A stretch of DNA of 64,000 bases from Stomoxys calcitrans (Eukaryota; Arthropoda; Insecta; Diptera; Muscidae), in the NCBI RefSeq assembly GCF_963082655.1, contig NC_081556.1, forward strand, positions 1,426,001 to 1,490,000, in the 5' to 3' direction. Every line of letters starts with the position of its first letter. The stretch's first letter is position 1. The translations under genes and the position numbers were made by a program. This document shows, in pieces, positions 1 to 11,755 of the stretch. The notes under the pieces are model-generated. The model did not search any database. It was not told the origin of the DNA and worked only from the letters and a program-made list of their open reading frames with translations.

Positions 1-860
1 TGGTTGGCTGAGTGGCGTACTGACTGCCCTGTTTAAGTAGGCACAACCATTAACGGGGATCTAGGCTGATTGCTTCAAGTACATCCGGAGATTTTTCAAG
101 ACTTTAAATGTTGCTCTAATGTTCTCAAATTAAACGCATCCTTGAGCTTAGAAACAAACAGAATTTCAAAACCTTAACGTCTTGTTCTCACTCTTCAAAC
201 CTATTTGAAAAGTTTTATGGGCTGTTAAAATGGAGGCCAGTTTCAGGGTTACTTTTCACATACAAAATAAAAATGCGGCATTTTAAAAAAACAAAATCAT
301 GCAGCGACTAAATTGTAAATTGCCACGTGAGCAATGCTTCAGACAGAAGTCCATTTTTGTATAAATCAAATTTCAATTCAATTTGAAAAAATTGGACGTT
401 AGGACATCACACTGGACATTAGATAACTTTCGATTACTGGGTGTATCGAGCAAAATCAAATAAAGAATTGCAGATTTAATTGAAATCTTCGATTTACCTA
501 CCTATCATCCAAGAAGACATCAAAGGGAAATAAGTATAGCTCAAAGAGGGGAAACCCTCTTTTTATAGCTTGAATAGCTGAACCGTTGCACCTTATTTTA
601 CTTGATATGGAACAAAATTATACTTTGAATATTTATTTTCGACAATTAAAGAGCACAATTAAATGTATATCGCTTGACAAACAGCTTAACAATGCCAATG
701 TCTTTATCTGAATCCCATATGAACTCTATTGGTCTATCAATTCGCTCGGAGAGTTAAGGGTCATTTAAGTTGGGATATTAGATGCACTCCATTCTTAAAA
801 GTCCCCCAGACACTTGACAGCATCGAAAGAGCATTTCGTCAAATACCACTCGTTTAATCT
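1..860. other. No gene recognised
   Basis: AT-rich DNA with no long ORF and no repeat I could name. A short perfect stem, AAAGAGGG-GAAA-CCCTCTTT at 543-562, is probably chance. Confidence 0.5.
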
Positions 861-869
861 CCATCCCCA

Positions 870-1790
870 AAATATATGTCCCCAATAACTTTCATTTGAG
901 ACATATTTTTTTAATTTGTACTCTTTGGGGGTGTTTTGGGGAAGGGGCGGTGCAGCAAATACAAGATCCTATATTTGGGTATAAGATTCGTATTCTGCTC
1001 CCAAATACCTTTTATTTGAGCCCCATATTGCCACGGTCATTAAATAATTGCTGTTTGTGGTGTGTTTTGGGGAAGGGGTAGACCCCAGAAAATTGGTCCC
1101 GAAACTGGGTATCAATTTCGTGATCTACTCCCAATACCTTTCATTTGAGCCCTACATTGACATGGTCGGTAAATATGCCCGATTTAGGGGTGTTTTGGGG
1201 AGTGGGGTGGTCCCGACAATATATCAGCATCGTGCTCTACTCTCAAATATCATTTAATTGAACCCCATATTGCCAATAGCCTCAATATTGAATATTAAAT
1301 TCGTTTTCTAATCTCAAATACCTTTCATTTGAGGCCCTTATTGCAACAGTCAGCAAATATGTTCGGTTTGGGTATGGGCCCTAAACAATTAATATCGAGC
1401 TCCACTCTCTTTAACACCCAAATTCTCATGGTGAGCAAATACGTCCTATTTGGGGGTTGTTATGGGGGTGGGACATCCCCTACACAGTTGGTCCCGAATG
1501 TTGATATCAGATTCGTGGTCTACTTCCAAATACCTTTGATTCGAGCCCCATATTCTCACAGTTGCGGCGTGGCCCTTTAAATATTTTTACCCTAAAATTG
1601 ATATCAGATTCATGCTTTACTCCCAAAGACCTTTCATTTGAGCCCCATATTGCTATGGTCGCAAATTTGTCCACTTTGGGAGTTTTTTGGGGAGGGACGG
1701 CCCCCCAAACGCTTGGTCCCACATTTGGATATCATATTCGTATTCTACTTCCAAATACCTTTTATTTGAGCCCAATATTGCCATGGTCAG
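870..1790. repeat. Degenerate tandem repeat, unit roughly 100-130 bp
   Basis: A phrase like CCAAATACCTTTCATTTGAG followed by CCCATATTGCCATGGTCAG recurs with the GAG ending near 900, 1020, 1149, 1262, 1333, 1543, 1642 and 1770. Between phrases there is a G-rich segment (TTTGGGGAGTGGG). Short ORFs on both strands here are by-products of the array. Confidence 0.7.
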
Positions 1791-1791
1791 T

Positions 1792-2768
1792 AACAAGTAA
1801 AAGCGTGCTATGTTCGGCCAGGCCGAATCTTATATACCCTCCACCTTGGATCGCATTTGCCAAGATCTTTGCCCTCTATCTCTTAATAGGCAAACAGAAG
1901 ATAGTGGGTAAGAATTTCTAATCTGAAGCTGTATCAGGTTCTGGTCTGATTCGAACCATACTTGGTTGTTGGATGTTGGAGACCATAGTAGAAGTAATTG
2001 TTCAAAATTTCAGCGAAATCGGATAAGAACTGCGCCCTATAGAGGCTCTAGAAGTAAAATCCGAATATAGGTTTATATGGAAGCTACATCAGGTTGTGGA
2101 CCGATTCGCACTATATATAGCAAGTATGCTGAAGGCCATAGGACAAGTCTCTGCACAAAATTTCCGTCAAATCGAAAAATAACTGCGCCCTATAGAGGCA
2201 AAAGAAGTATACCAGGGAGATCGGTTTATATGGGAGCTATATCAGGTTATAATCCGATATAGATCATAATTGTTGTAAGTCAAATTAATGCCCGTCATGC
2301 AAAATCTCAGCTAAATCGGATAATAATTGGGTCCTCCAGCGACTCAAGGTCCGAGATAGAAGCTATATCAGGTTATGAACTGTTTTCGATCATACTTAGC
2401 ACAGTTGTTGAAAGTCATAACAAAACACCTCATGCAAAATTTCAGACAAATCGGATAAGAATTGCGCCTTCTAGAGGGCAAGACCCAGGATCGGTTTATA
2501 TGACAGCTATATCAAAAAATAGACCGATTTTCCAACTGACCTACACTTCGGAAGAATTCGTACAAAATTTCCAGCGCCTTTCCTTTACTCCTTGGAACGA
2601 CGGACTGATGGGCAGACGGACGGACGGGCATGGCTAAATCCACTTAGAATGGTAAGAGGATCAGGAATATATACATTTTGTTGGGTCTCAGATCAATATT
2701 TCGATGTATTACAGACGGAATGCGGAAATAAGTAAACCCCTATCCTATGGTGTAGGCTATAAAAACGA
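1792..2768 (+). mobile_element. Dispersed non-autonomous element, family A, apparently full length
   Basis: Starts ACAAGTAAAAGCGTGCTA, then the palindrome TTCGGCCAGGCCGAA and CTTATATACCCTCCACC. The body has repeated modules of about 150 bp (TTTCAGCGAAATCGGATAAG, TGCGCCCTATAGAGG, GGTTTATATGG.AGCTATATCAGG). It ends with GACGGACGGACGGGCATGGC, AATATATACATTTTGTTGGG, and TATCCTATGGTGTAGGCTATAAAAA. It inserted at the end of the preceding tandem array. There is no coding capacity. The class (Helitron-like or other) is not settled by sight. Confidence 0.65.
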
Positions 2769-2834
2769 GAAAGTTGAGTCAAAAATGTAAACTTTGATAT
2801 GTGTAAATTTTTGTAAAAATTTAAGTTTATATCT

Positions 2835-3130
2835 GGAGGCCACCGTAGCGCAGAGATGCTAACCTCCGCCTATTACGCTGAACGCCTGGGTTCGAATCCT
2901 GGCAGGAACATCATAAAATTTGTCAGCGGTGGTTATCTCCTCCTAATGTTGGCGACATTTGTCATGTAAATACTTCCCCCCAAAAGAGGTGTCGCCGTTC
3001 GGTCTCGGTTATAAAAAGGAGTTCCCTTAACATTGAGTTTAAAATTTAATCGGACAGCACTCATTGATTTGTGAGAAGTTTTCCTCAGTTCCTTAATGGA
3101 ATGTTAATGGACAAATTTGCATTTGCATAT
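2835..3130 (+). mobile_element. tRNA-derived SINE, family 1
   Basis: Head GGAGGCCACCGTAGCGCAGAG resembles a pol III A box region, and GGGTTCGAATCCTGG is a consensus B box. The body carries GGTGTCGCCGTTCGG, CTCGGTTATAAAAAGGAG and AATCGGACAGCACTCATTGA, and it ends in GACAAATTTGCATTTGCAT. Somewhat diverged from the other copies in the window. Confidence 0.75.
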
Positions 3131-3189
3131 CTGGATTTATTTGAAGAAATTAATTTGGGCAATGATTGACCCTCCTAGGGTCTCAAGAA

Positions 3190-3800
3190 GTAATCTGAGG
3201 CATCGATGTTCCATTTCGTGGTGGTAAGATTGGTGTAGTCTTCGCACCAAATTTCATCTAATTCGGGTAAAAATTGTAGCGTATAGAGATTCAAGAATCC
3301 AAATCCCGGAATGGGTTTTAATGGGGGCTATATCTACTGGTATTACAACCATAAAAGTACTACACATACCAAATTTCAGCCAAATTGGAAAAAAATTTAG
3401 GTTATTTCTAATTGAGGCTTATTTTTACAAGAAGTTAAATCGCTGTATCAGTTTATAATCATGTGATTAAATGGGTTTAGGGTGTAAATGTACTTCACTT
3501 ACCAAATTTCTGCCAAATCCGACAAAAATTAAAGCTTGCAGGGGCGCAAGGAGTCAAATCAGCAGTAGTTATAGAAAAAGTTTATGGGCTGCATTTGTTG
3601 TGGGTGTTGCTATAAACGTACTCCGCATACAAAACTGCATTCCAATTGGACTAAATTGAGGCATGCAGGGGTTCAAGAAGCCAAATCGAAGGACTACATT
3701 ATATATGAGCTATATCCACCTCATTGGACCGATATCGTCGTTTCAGCAGCAAACCAATATTTCGAGGTATTACAAATGGAATGACAAGATAAATACCCCA
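3190..3800 (+). repeat. Degenerate family A/B repeat modules
   Basis: Contains recognisable modules such as CCAAATTTCAGCCAAATTGG, GGGGGCTATATCTACTGG and the 3'-end piece TTCGAGGTATTACAAATGGAATGACAAGATAAATACCCCACA. Strongly diverged. Confidence 0.5.
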
Positions 3801-4195
3801 CATTCCTTAGTTGCTTCCAGTCTGGCATAATCTCAGAACCCAATCGATTGAACATTTCCCTCCCTTAAGGCGGTCTTAGACATAGGAAGCTTGCAGTAAC
3901 GCTACTCGTACCTATCTTGAGTATGTTTTCTTGTATCCCCTTCTGTTTTTGTATAGATACAAAAGTTCATACTGATTTCTTTCCTACTCTGGCTCAACAA
4001 TCGCCTCTTCTTGTCAGGGGATCTCTATAGGATTTTTGTCGTCCTTCTGATGGATTCTTACTTCCACCGCGTGGAAGCGCGTGTCCTTTACTCGAATTGC
4101 ATTGCCTTGAAAGGCTTCATAATTTTAAAGTTTATTTTTAGTAAACCTTACTACTATTCAATCCCTCATTTCATTTCCGATGATAAATGCGACTT
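3801..4195. other. No gene recognised
   Basis: No long plausible ORF or named repeat. A 90-codon reading frame starting at 4011 has no recognisable motif and runs into the next repeat array, so I do not call it a gene. Confidence 0.4.
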
Positions 4196-5262
4196 TTATT
4201 GGCTCAAGAACTTAAATCGGGAGATCGATCTATATGCAAATATAGGCCGAGTTCAAATTGAACTCGAATGTCGAAAAGCCTAACACAGTTTACTGTGCGA
4301 AGTTTCAGCGAAATCGGGTAATAAACGCTACTTTTATGGGTCCAAAAACCAAAGTGGGAATATCGATAAATATGGCAGCTATATCCAAATACAAACCGAT
4401 CGAAACTACATAAGGGACGGGTATCGGGAAGCCTATTATTGGTCACTGTACTAAATTTCAGCGAAATCGGATAATAAATGCGTCTGTTATGGGCCCAAGA
4501 CCTTAAATCGGAAGATCGGCCCATATGGCAGCTATAACCAAATATAGCCCGATCTTGACCATACTCAGTACGAATGCCGAGGAGTCCAACGCAACACATA
4601 GTATCAAATTACAGCGAAATCTGATAATAAATGCGTCTTCTATAAGCCCAAAACCTTAAATCGGGTGATCAGTCTATATGGCAGCTATATCCAAATGTGG
4701 ATCGATTTGAAACATATAAGGCACGAATATCAAAAAGTCTAACAGGTCACGCCTTTTATGGGCCCAAGGGAGTTCAGTTTATATGGCAGCTATACCCAAG
4801 TATGGTCCGATCTTTACCATACTCGGTACCAAAACATTGTGTCAAATTTCAACGCAATCGGTTAATAAATGCGCCTTTTATGAGCCCAAGACCGTAAATT
4901 GGGAATGTGCCTTTAATGGCCATAAAACTTTAAATCGGCAGATCGGTATACATCAGGATATGGTCCGATATGGCCCATTTTCGAACATAACCAGTCTACG
5001 AAAAAAAAACTATAAATTGGCAGATCGGGGCTATATCAAGATATGATCCGATATGCCCCATTTCCGAACATAACCTGTCTATGGGAAAAAAAGAATCTGT
5101 GCAAAGTTTCAGCTAATTATCTTCATTTTTAAAGACAGACCGGACATGGCTAGATCGTCTTATATGTTTACGCAGTCAAGAATAGTATATGTACTTTAAA
5201 GCGTCGGAAATGGATATTTGGAAGTGTTGCACACGGAATGACAAAATGCATATACCCCCATC
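4196..5262 (+). repeat. Family B repeat array, module about 151 bp
   Basis: The phrase TTTCAGCGAAATCGG.TAATAAA recurs near 4308, 4460, 4611 (degenerate) and 4851, accompanied by CTTAAATCGGGAGATCGGTC and ATATGGCAGCTATATCCAAATA. The end piece GACCGGACATGGCTAGATCG and ACACGGAATGACAAAATGC closes it near 5262. Non-coding. Confidence 0.65.
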
Positions 5263-5420
5263 TTTCGGCCCGGCACCCAATCAAAGCAGATCGTGCCACA
5301 GCCTTGATGACCAGTTTACTGTCGGTAAGGATGTTCACACGTGCGGAATTTTGCCTCCAGGATCATATTATGGTGAGACAGTCGGAAGCAGATCTCAGCC
5401 CCAAACTGAGAAAGATGTTT
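5263..5420 (-). mobile_element. LINE fragment (RNase H region)
   Basis: The - strand reads TDSKLVIKAVARSALI, the RNase H core with its TDS aspartate, preceded by a region matching the LINE at 13735-14517. Truncated at both ends. Confidence 0.55.
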
Positions 5421-6545
5421 GCAATTTTGGATTTTTGCAATAAAATGCCCATGATAACCAATTTTAGGGCCCCGCCCAATTCCAACGCGAAATTTATAAA
5501 ATTATTTTCATGCGTTCAAAAATTACCCACTTTTTCAATTTTTTAGTTTCTATCTAGTGTGCGACATCTTTTTTATTCGACGATGATATGACTTACTTCC
5601 CCATTGTTCTAAGTCCCTTAGTCTCCAACACTGCCTCATCCTTCATCCGTATGTCTATATGCTTGATGTCTTATCCTATTCGAAGTGTTACCACTTATGC
5701 CATATCCTTATCCTTATGTTGCAGTTTCCCTTCCCATCGCAATCCACAAAGTATTGGCCTCAGTGCAATTGCGATGTAAAAGCCAAAAACAGTCCTTTAG
5801 AATTGGCCCAGTTTAGAACAGTCAATGATTTATTGAATAGCCGTCCTCCATTATTTTTCTCAACACTACATCCACAGAAGTCCTTATCTATAAACTTTTT
5901 ATAAAAAAATTTCACAACCTCCCCCAAAACTTCGTGTTAGTAAAGCACAAATCTCCATTCTGTAACGACAACTTGCAAGTCTCATTGAGACTCAACCTCA
6001 ATCTTATTTTCAAATGTTTTGCCAAAAATGGCAATAAAACTCCTCTTAGATCGACTTTTACGTTAACCAGTCAAAAACAACAAATGATCGCAAAATTATC
6101 GAAGAACATGTGGCCTTAACGGGAATTCACAATTCCAAATAACGACTCAATCTTTGTTGTTTGCAACAAACAAAATCCAAACCCGTTAAAGCAGCAACAC
6201 AATAATCAACAAGTAGCCAGAAATCCCGTAGAAGTCTTTCTTCTTCAAAAAAAGCCAAAACCAAAACAATTGCATTGCAATCAATGAAAAACTGGTAGCA
6301 GGTATTAACAGTTGGCCAACAAAAAGGACGTTTATTCAAATAGCAGCAGTACTTGAATGCTGGTGACCACTGGACCACAATTACCATGGGAGGAGTGAAG
6401 CAGACGAAGATTGAACATTTTCATATTAACCACATGACTGATAGGTCTCGATGGACCCGAAATTAGCATGAATGTCAAATGTAATATTTTCACTCCAATC
6501 AACTCCCTTAAAACAAATCTCCAAGGACTAGGCTACATTTCAATT
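5421..6545. other. No gene recognised
   Basis: Low-repeat AT-rich sequence. Reading frames of 60-86 codons at 5588-5904 and 6127-6387 show no domain, and their composition is not convincing. Confidence 0.4.
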
Positions 6546-7850
6546 CACCCTCTCTCTCTCTCTATTCTTTGTTGAATGAATGAAAATTGTCCGGATAACA
6601 ATAAATGTCCACAGGGGTGCTGAGGACATTGCAGGGACAGTAGTCAACGAACACAAACATGTTTATCAAGACTAAAAATTGGACATTGGCAACAGTTGTG
6701 TGTAGCTGGTGTGCCTCTACAACAGATCCTCGTCTTTGGCTAGTCTCTATGGTCATGAGCAGACCATTCAGTAGTCATAAACATAACACTTTACTTTTAA
6801 CTGGAAGCATCGACTTTTACAGCACACACATAGGCTGTCCGGAGAAGCCCTTGGGCAGTCTTAACGACAATAAACACAATACGACATTTCAAGGATCTCA
6901 GACAACAACAACATAAACACTTGTAAGCGAAATTTCGCACTTCGCTTAGCCGTTCTGCCTTTGACTTCTTAGGAAATTTTGTCAATGTGTCGAAATTTCT
7001 GATTTCTTTATGACGCTGCTAAAGAGTTCAAGTCAAGTCAATCTCCAAATACCCAGCCATATTTCGTCATCAGATTTATGACTGTCCTTTGGCAGAAGAA
7101 AGGTTTAGTCTCGAATTACACAGCGTATAGGCTAAAATTTATCACCGCACTAAATCACTGGCACATCTCCCCCTCAAAATCGTATGGGCACTAAAATTGC
7201 TCCTTTGTCGGCATGTTGCAACAGCGATTCCGCATCCCGTCTAATGTCTCCTATGGTGTATAGTAAATAAATCGACTTTACGGCTAAATCTTCTTCACAA
7301 GTGTGGCACGAAGAAGGAGCGCAGGGAAGTGCTAAAAGTGTGAGTTTCTCTTCTTTTTTTTATTATTTGCCCCCATATAATGGAGCTACTTAACACTTCA
7401 TTCACAGTTTTCCAGAAGTTCCTAAAATCGAATTATCGATCATTATGAGGGGATTTCTTTTTCTTATTCATTTTAGCTGCAAAGTTATTTTTCAATTTAA
7501 CACCAGTATTATACAACAACAATAATGATGTCGACTCTAAATCGAAGCGAAGTGTGAAGGACACACTACAGTGATTTAATGCAGGGGCCCAGGGTAAGTA
7601 TTGTCTATTGTAGAGAATACATTTATCACATCAATGTGTGGGGAGTAATAAAAAATTTATGGAATGTCCTTTTGAATCTCTTACAAGTTGCTAGATTGTT
7701 GATTTGCAATTTTGAACTTTGTAATAAAACGGAAAAGAACCAAACCTATATTAAAATCATAATAAAATAATTTTAGGAAAAATGATTTAGAATTGTCGCT
7801 TTCCCCTTGAATGAGATTAAAATCACTTCTTTTATTTATAAAAGTCAAAG
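6546..7850. other. No gene recognised; one (TC)n microsatellite
   Basis: A TCTCTCTC run sits at about 6550-6562. The rest is low-repeat with only short frames. No splice-linked coding exon was recognised. Confidence 0.4.
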
Positions 7851-8650
7851 TTTGTATGTTACATATGGACTCAGATATATCGGAAATTTTCCAAAAATGT
7901 AGGCTTCTGCCCCCGATGAAAAAAATGTCCTCAATTTGCCAAAACGTAATATCTTGGAGATGGGTGTACCGAAATGTTGTAAAAGGCAAACTTGAAACCA
8001 AGAGTCTTGTAACAAAAAAGTGGATGAAATAACCGGGGAAGGGCCATACCCAGAAAACCGTAAACTCGCTAACAGAATATTAAAGTTGTTTAAGGGAAAG
8101 TATTTGGGTGTAGGATGCAAATCTGACATCTTGATTGGGGCCGAGTGGGTAGCAGGACCGCCAACCTACAAAAACTCTCCCCTAACTGACATGTATGCCC
8201 CTCAGTACAAAAGGAATGGAAAATTTTTTTGAGAGTCCACGTGACTATGTGGTCTCTCCATTACTAAAACAAAACCGAGAAGAAATATAGGGAAAATACT
8301 CATAAGTGATCCAAATGAAAGCTTTTTCTGAGTAGAATACGTATTTGGCATCAAATTTTATGTCTTGAGTTTCAGTGTTTGGGTGGGCGATGAAACATTT
8401 TAGGGAGGAGAGTACGGATATGGGGACAACTGTCTGGAGGCCGATCGGCGCAATACTCCCATTCAATGAAATATGTTCTGGATTAGAGTAATAAAATGAT
8501 TTGAATATTTGGGCAAGTGTCTAGGCATAGCCGTACTTTATCGATTGTCTAGGCACAGCACCGATTATCTTGAACTTTTCACAGATGGTATAGAATTGTA
8601 AAGGGTAATATTTTAATAGCTATAGGAAAGTTTTTCAAACAAAAACACAT
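7851..8650. other. Unclassified sequence, probably old repeats
   Basis: Contains a short direct repeat, GTGTCTAGGCATAGC and TTGTCTAGGCACAGC, near 8517 and 8547. Reading frames of 70-106 codons on both strands between 7681 and 8466 overlap each other and show no domain. Confidence 0.35.
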
Positions 8651-8654
8651 AACA

Positions 8655-9250
8655 TTCAGAAAAATGCAAGAAATGCTATCTGAGTCGATAGCACGGTCCA
8701 TATAATTGAGTTTTTGAAAATTATTTCATGCAAATGTTGACCGTGACCGCACCTCAAATGGTCCATCCGCTTACTCCATTTTTGGCATACTCTTTCCAAC
8801 ATTCCTGCCAGTATCTCACGAATAACTGCTTCAATGTTGTCTTTCAATGCGTCAATTGAAGCGGACTTGTGTGTATAGAGTTGGCTTTAACATAGCCCCA
8901 CAAAAATAGTCTAAAGGCGTTAAGTCGCACGATCTAGGCGTCCAATTGAAACGAACTTGCCTCTCAATAAATCCATTGTTACCATTCACAATTACGATAC
9001 GCTTCGCATCATCATTGAAGAAATGCGGTCCAATGATGCCACCAGCCCATAATCCGCACCAAACTGTGACTTTTTTTATGCTTTGGTAGCTCTTGCAATG
9101 CTTCTGACTTCGCTCTAAAATCGATAAATCTACTTATTTACATATCCATTGAGCCAAAAATGAGCTTCGTCGTAAAATGGAAGAAGCCCGCGATGAACTT
9201 TCTTAACAGAGCACGCATTTTGATAAATAAATTGCAATAAAGGGCTAAAA
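8655..9250 (-). mobile_element. Mariner-like transposon remnant
   Basis: The - strand carries the C-terminal end of a Tc1/mariner-type transposase: DNIEAVIREI, then MLERVCQKWSKRMDHLR and HLHEIIFKN. Upstream pieces such as the SFNDDAK-like region near 9000 are frame-broken. The segment is collinear with 23872-24650, so both are copies of one family. Catalytic residues are not all preserved; it is dead. Confidence 0.7.
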
Positions 9251-9261
9251 AAGGTATTTTA

Positions 9262-9765
9262 GAGTACAAGAAGGCGCAGCGAAGCGGGCCCAGTTCATTA
9301 AGAAGGCAGCCACTGGACGCAGTGGCTGCCTTACACGAGGCTATTACTGAAAGGAATGAATAAGGACGAGGCTATTACTGAAAGGAAGTAAGAAGGAGGT
9401 CAATATAGCTTATGGTGTCATAACGGGACACATAGGACTACGAGCTCATTTATGCAAAATCGGTGCGGTAATTGATAGCATGTGTAGAATATGTGGGGAA
9501 GATGATGAGACGTTGAAACATTTTCTAGGTTATTGCCCTGCTTTAGCGGCTAACAGACACTGGTAGTTAGGTGGCGACATGAACCAACTTAGGGGAGTGG
9601 TATGGAAAACAACGATTTTGTAAGTAGCACGTAATTATTAACTTTTAATATTAATTTTCGAGGTAACTTTTTAGTTTTTAGAGCTCACAACAAGCCGATT
9701 ACTGGCTCAAGTGCATGCCCATATAGTGGCATGAGGCGGATTAAAATCTGCACCCTCTTTTTAAA
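9262..9765 (+). mobile_element. LINE 3' end fragment
   Basis: The + strand contains AGGCTATTACTGAAAGGAAG (LLLKGSKKE-like), then a cysteine-rich end, MCRICGEDDET followed by a broken HFL.YCPAL, typical of the end of RNase H-type LINE ORF2. It continues to GCATGCCCATATAGTGGCAT and GAGGCGGATTAAAAT near 9712-9750, which also ends the copies at 42888 and 61930. Several stops are present. Confidence 0.6.
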
Positions 9766-9799
9766 CTAACCCAAACTATTGTGTTTATAAAAATTAAAA

Positions 9800-10135
9800 A
9801 AATATAACAATGAAATGATTTCTTGCAAGAAAAAATCCAAAATTTTCCATTGCATTTTCATTTTGTCTTTAGATAAAATGTTTTTAAATTTTGTGTTGGA
9901 AATCTCTTCTTTAAAATATTTCTATGAAAATTTGTCCTTAAAAAAATTTCAATGAAATTGTGTATTTAAAACTAATTTCAGCCCGCCAATGTAAAAAAAA
10001 TGTCATTGGAATTTTGTCTTTGGAAAAAACTAATTTAATCGTAATTTTGTCTTTGACAAATTTTCATTGGTTTTTTATTTTTTCCGGAAAAAAATCCATT
10101 GAATTTTTGTCTTCAGAAAAATTTCATATGTACAA
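9800..10135 (-). repeat. Degenerate minisatellite, same family as 61790-62740
   Basis: Repeats of CATTGAATTTTTGTCTT..GAAAAA are the reverse complement of the 29-bp unit found in the right-hand array. The 89-codon frame across 9960-10229 is a by-product. Confidence 0.5.
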
Positions 10136-10525
10136 ATTTTTGGGTGGCTTGAGCTCGATAGCCACCCCCTGGCTACGCCCCAGGATGGAGATATACAAAT
10201 TTCGACATTCCGTTTGTAACTCATCGTAATATTGATCTGAAATCCAACAAAGTATATAAACTCTTAATCGTCTTGACATTCAAAGTCGATTTAGCCATGT
10301 ACGTGCATCTGCCAGTCTGTTCGTCCATCTATCGTAAGTACGAAAACTTACGAAGGAGTAAAACTAGGCGCTAGAAATTTTGCACAAATACTTTTTATTA
10401 GTGTTAGTTAGTTAGGGTTGTAAGTGGTAAAACCGGCCTTTGTTTTGAAATAGCTGCCATATATACCGATCTTCTAATATTACTTCTTCAACCTCTAGAG
10501 GGCGCAGTTCTTATAGAAAGCATCA
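10136..10525 (-). repeat. Family A element fragment
   Basis: Has the end piece with GAAATCCAACAAAGTATATA and GTCCATCTATCG, then GGCGCTAGAAATTTTGCACAAATAC and CCTCTAGAGGGCGCAGTTCT in reverse orientation. Confidence 0.55.
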
Positions 10526-11081
10526 TGTATATGTTATAGCACAGTAGAATGGTGTCCAAAAATCTTACAAACGAAAATTTTCAAAACCATTAATTATGGA
10601 ATTTTGGAAAATTGCTGACCAAGGAAGGACACTATTTTCATAAGTCTACTTTATGCCACTGAACCGTATTGGGATACCTTTAGAATTTTTCGATTTTTGT
10701 TTAGAAATTTTTTCGAGCTAGAATTTTACCAAGATAGCTTTATTTCTTGGGTATTTTTGTACTAATTCGTCATTAATGGATTTACGAATGTTAGTGGCCA
10801 AATGTTTTTTTCTTAAAAATTATGATAATGTCTTTAATTAAACTTAAAAAAATATCCGCAGTCAATTTTTCAATATCAGGACTATCGAACTGTCACTATA
10901 TTAACAATTGAAATTAAAATTTTCGTTCGACAAATGAATGTGGGACTGCTTTCACGATTTTACGGATTTATTATAATGACCTTCTACATTATCTACATAT
11001 GTTCAACATTTTGCTTATGTCCTAACATTGGCTTGCATGTTATCAACGCACTTAAATGTGACTTATTTTTTATAAACTTAC
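10526..11081. other. No gene recognised; possible intron start of the left outward exon
   Basis: AT-rich sequence with no named repeat. If the exon at 11082-11666 is real, this is the 5' part of its intron. Confidence 0.35.
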
Positions 11082-11755
11082 CAGTAAAATAACGAGCTGC
11101 AAGCTTGTTGATTGATTATTTTATTCTGGTTGTAAAAAACAATATATAATTGTTCATATTTTTTACTTAGTTGTTACAAAATTAAAAACTCATTTTTTGC
11201 TATTAAATGCAAAGGGATGACATAATCACCTTTTATTTTATGTTTTGTTTTTTTGGTGAAAATCCTGACTAAGCGAAGCTTCCTTTATCTTGGACAACAA
11301 CTAGACACTTAATCGAATCTGACATGTCAACAAGACATTTTCACCTCTACTCTCTATCCCTCTCTGTCTGCCTTTTTGCACAAAAAAAAAAAAACATCGG
11401 CTAATGGATACACACACACACAACGAGGCACAAAAACGAAAACCGCAGCCCCACATAAAGGTTTTTTGCCAACTCTTTTTTTGCAATTTATAATGCATTT
11501 AAACATATTTTCATATAAAAATGTATGAATACATTAGTTGCACTTAACTTTTCTTTTGTTTTATCACATTTTTGGCTAGTTTTCACGGGTTTTGATCAAT
11601 TTTTAACTTAAACTTTTATGAGGGCTTAATTTTGCGTGCGACCGGGTAAAGAATTCTAACGAAACTAAGGAGATTGAGCAACTAGTGGTAAATGAAGTGG
11701 GAAGGAAAGTGGTGAGAGCCATACCAATTACGTTGCCAAATGGTTGTCAATGCAA
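11082..11755 (-). promoter_or_regulatory. Putative promoter plus 5'-UTR first exon, left copy of an inverted pair
   Basis: Reading leftward, this segment matches 59584-60350 on the + strand in the same order over its whole length. Shared blocks are TGCATTGACAACCA, TTTCCTTCCCAC, TTAGTTTCG (initiator-like, A at 11666), CGGTCGCACGCAAAA, TATGTGGGGCTGCGGTTTT, GTGTGTGTATCCATTAGCC and GAGGTGAAAATGTC. It ends at a splice-donor-like TTACTG|GTAAGTTTATA (last exon base 11082). No long ORF is conserved, so it looks like an untranslated first exon of about 585 nt. No following exon is recognised between it and the left edge. The gene it serves, if any, is unknown. Alternatives are a decayed promoter duplicate or part of a repeat. 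Confidence 0.5.

Noticed and set aside
543..562. GAAA-loop hairpin followed by T run, resembling a bacterial terminator
   Set aside because: The window is eukaryotic; an 8-bp stem is expected by chance in 64 kb.
2835..2910. tRNA gene (A and B boxes)
   Set aside because: The same head recurs at 23271, 60740 and 63493, always followed by the same 230-bp tail, so it is a SINE head, not a tRNA gene.
7681..8466. Overlapping ORFs of 70-106 codons
   Set aside because: They lie on both strands over the same DNA, lack domains and have uneven composition; probably repeat-derived.
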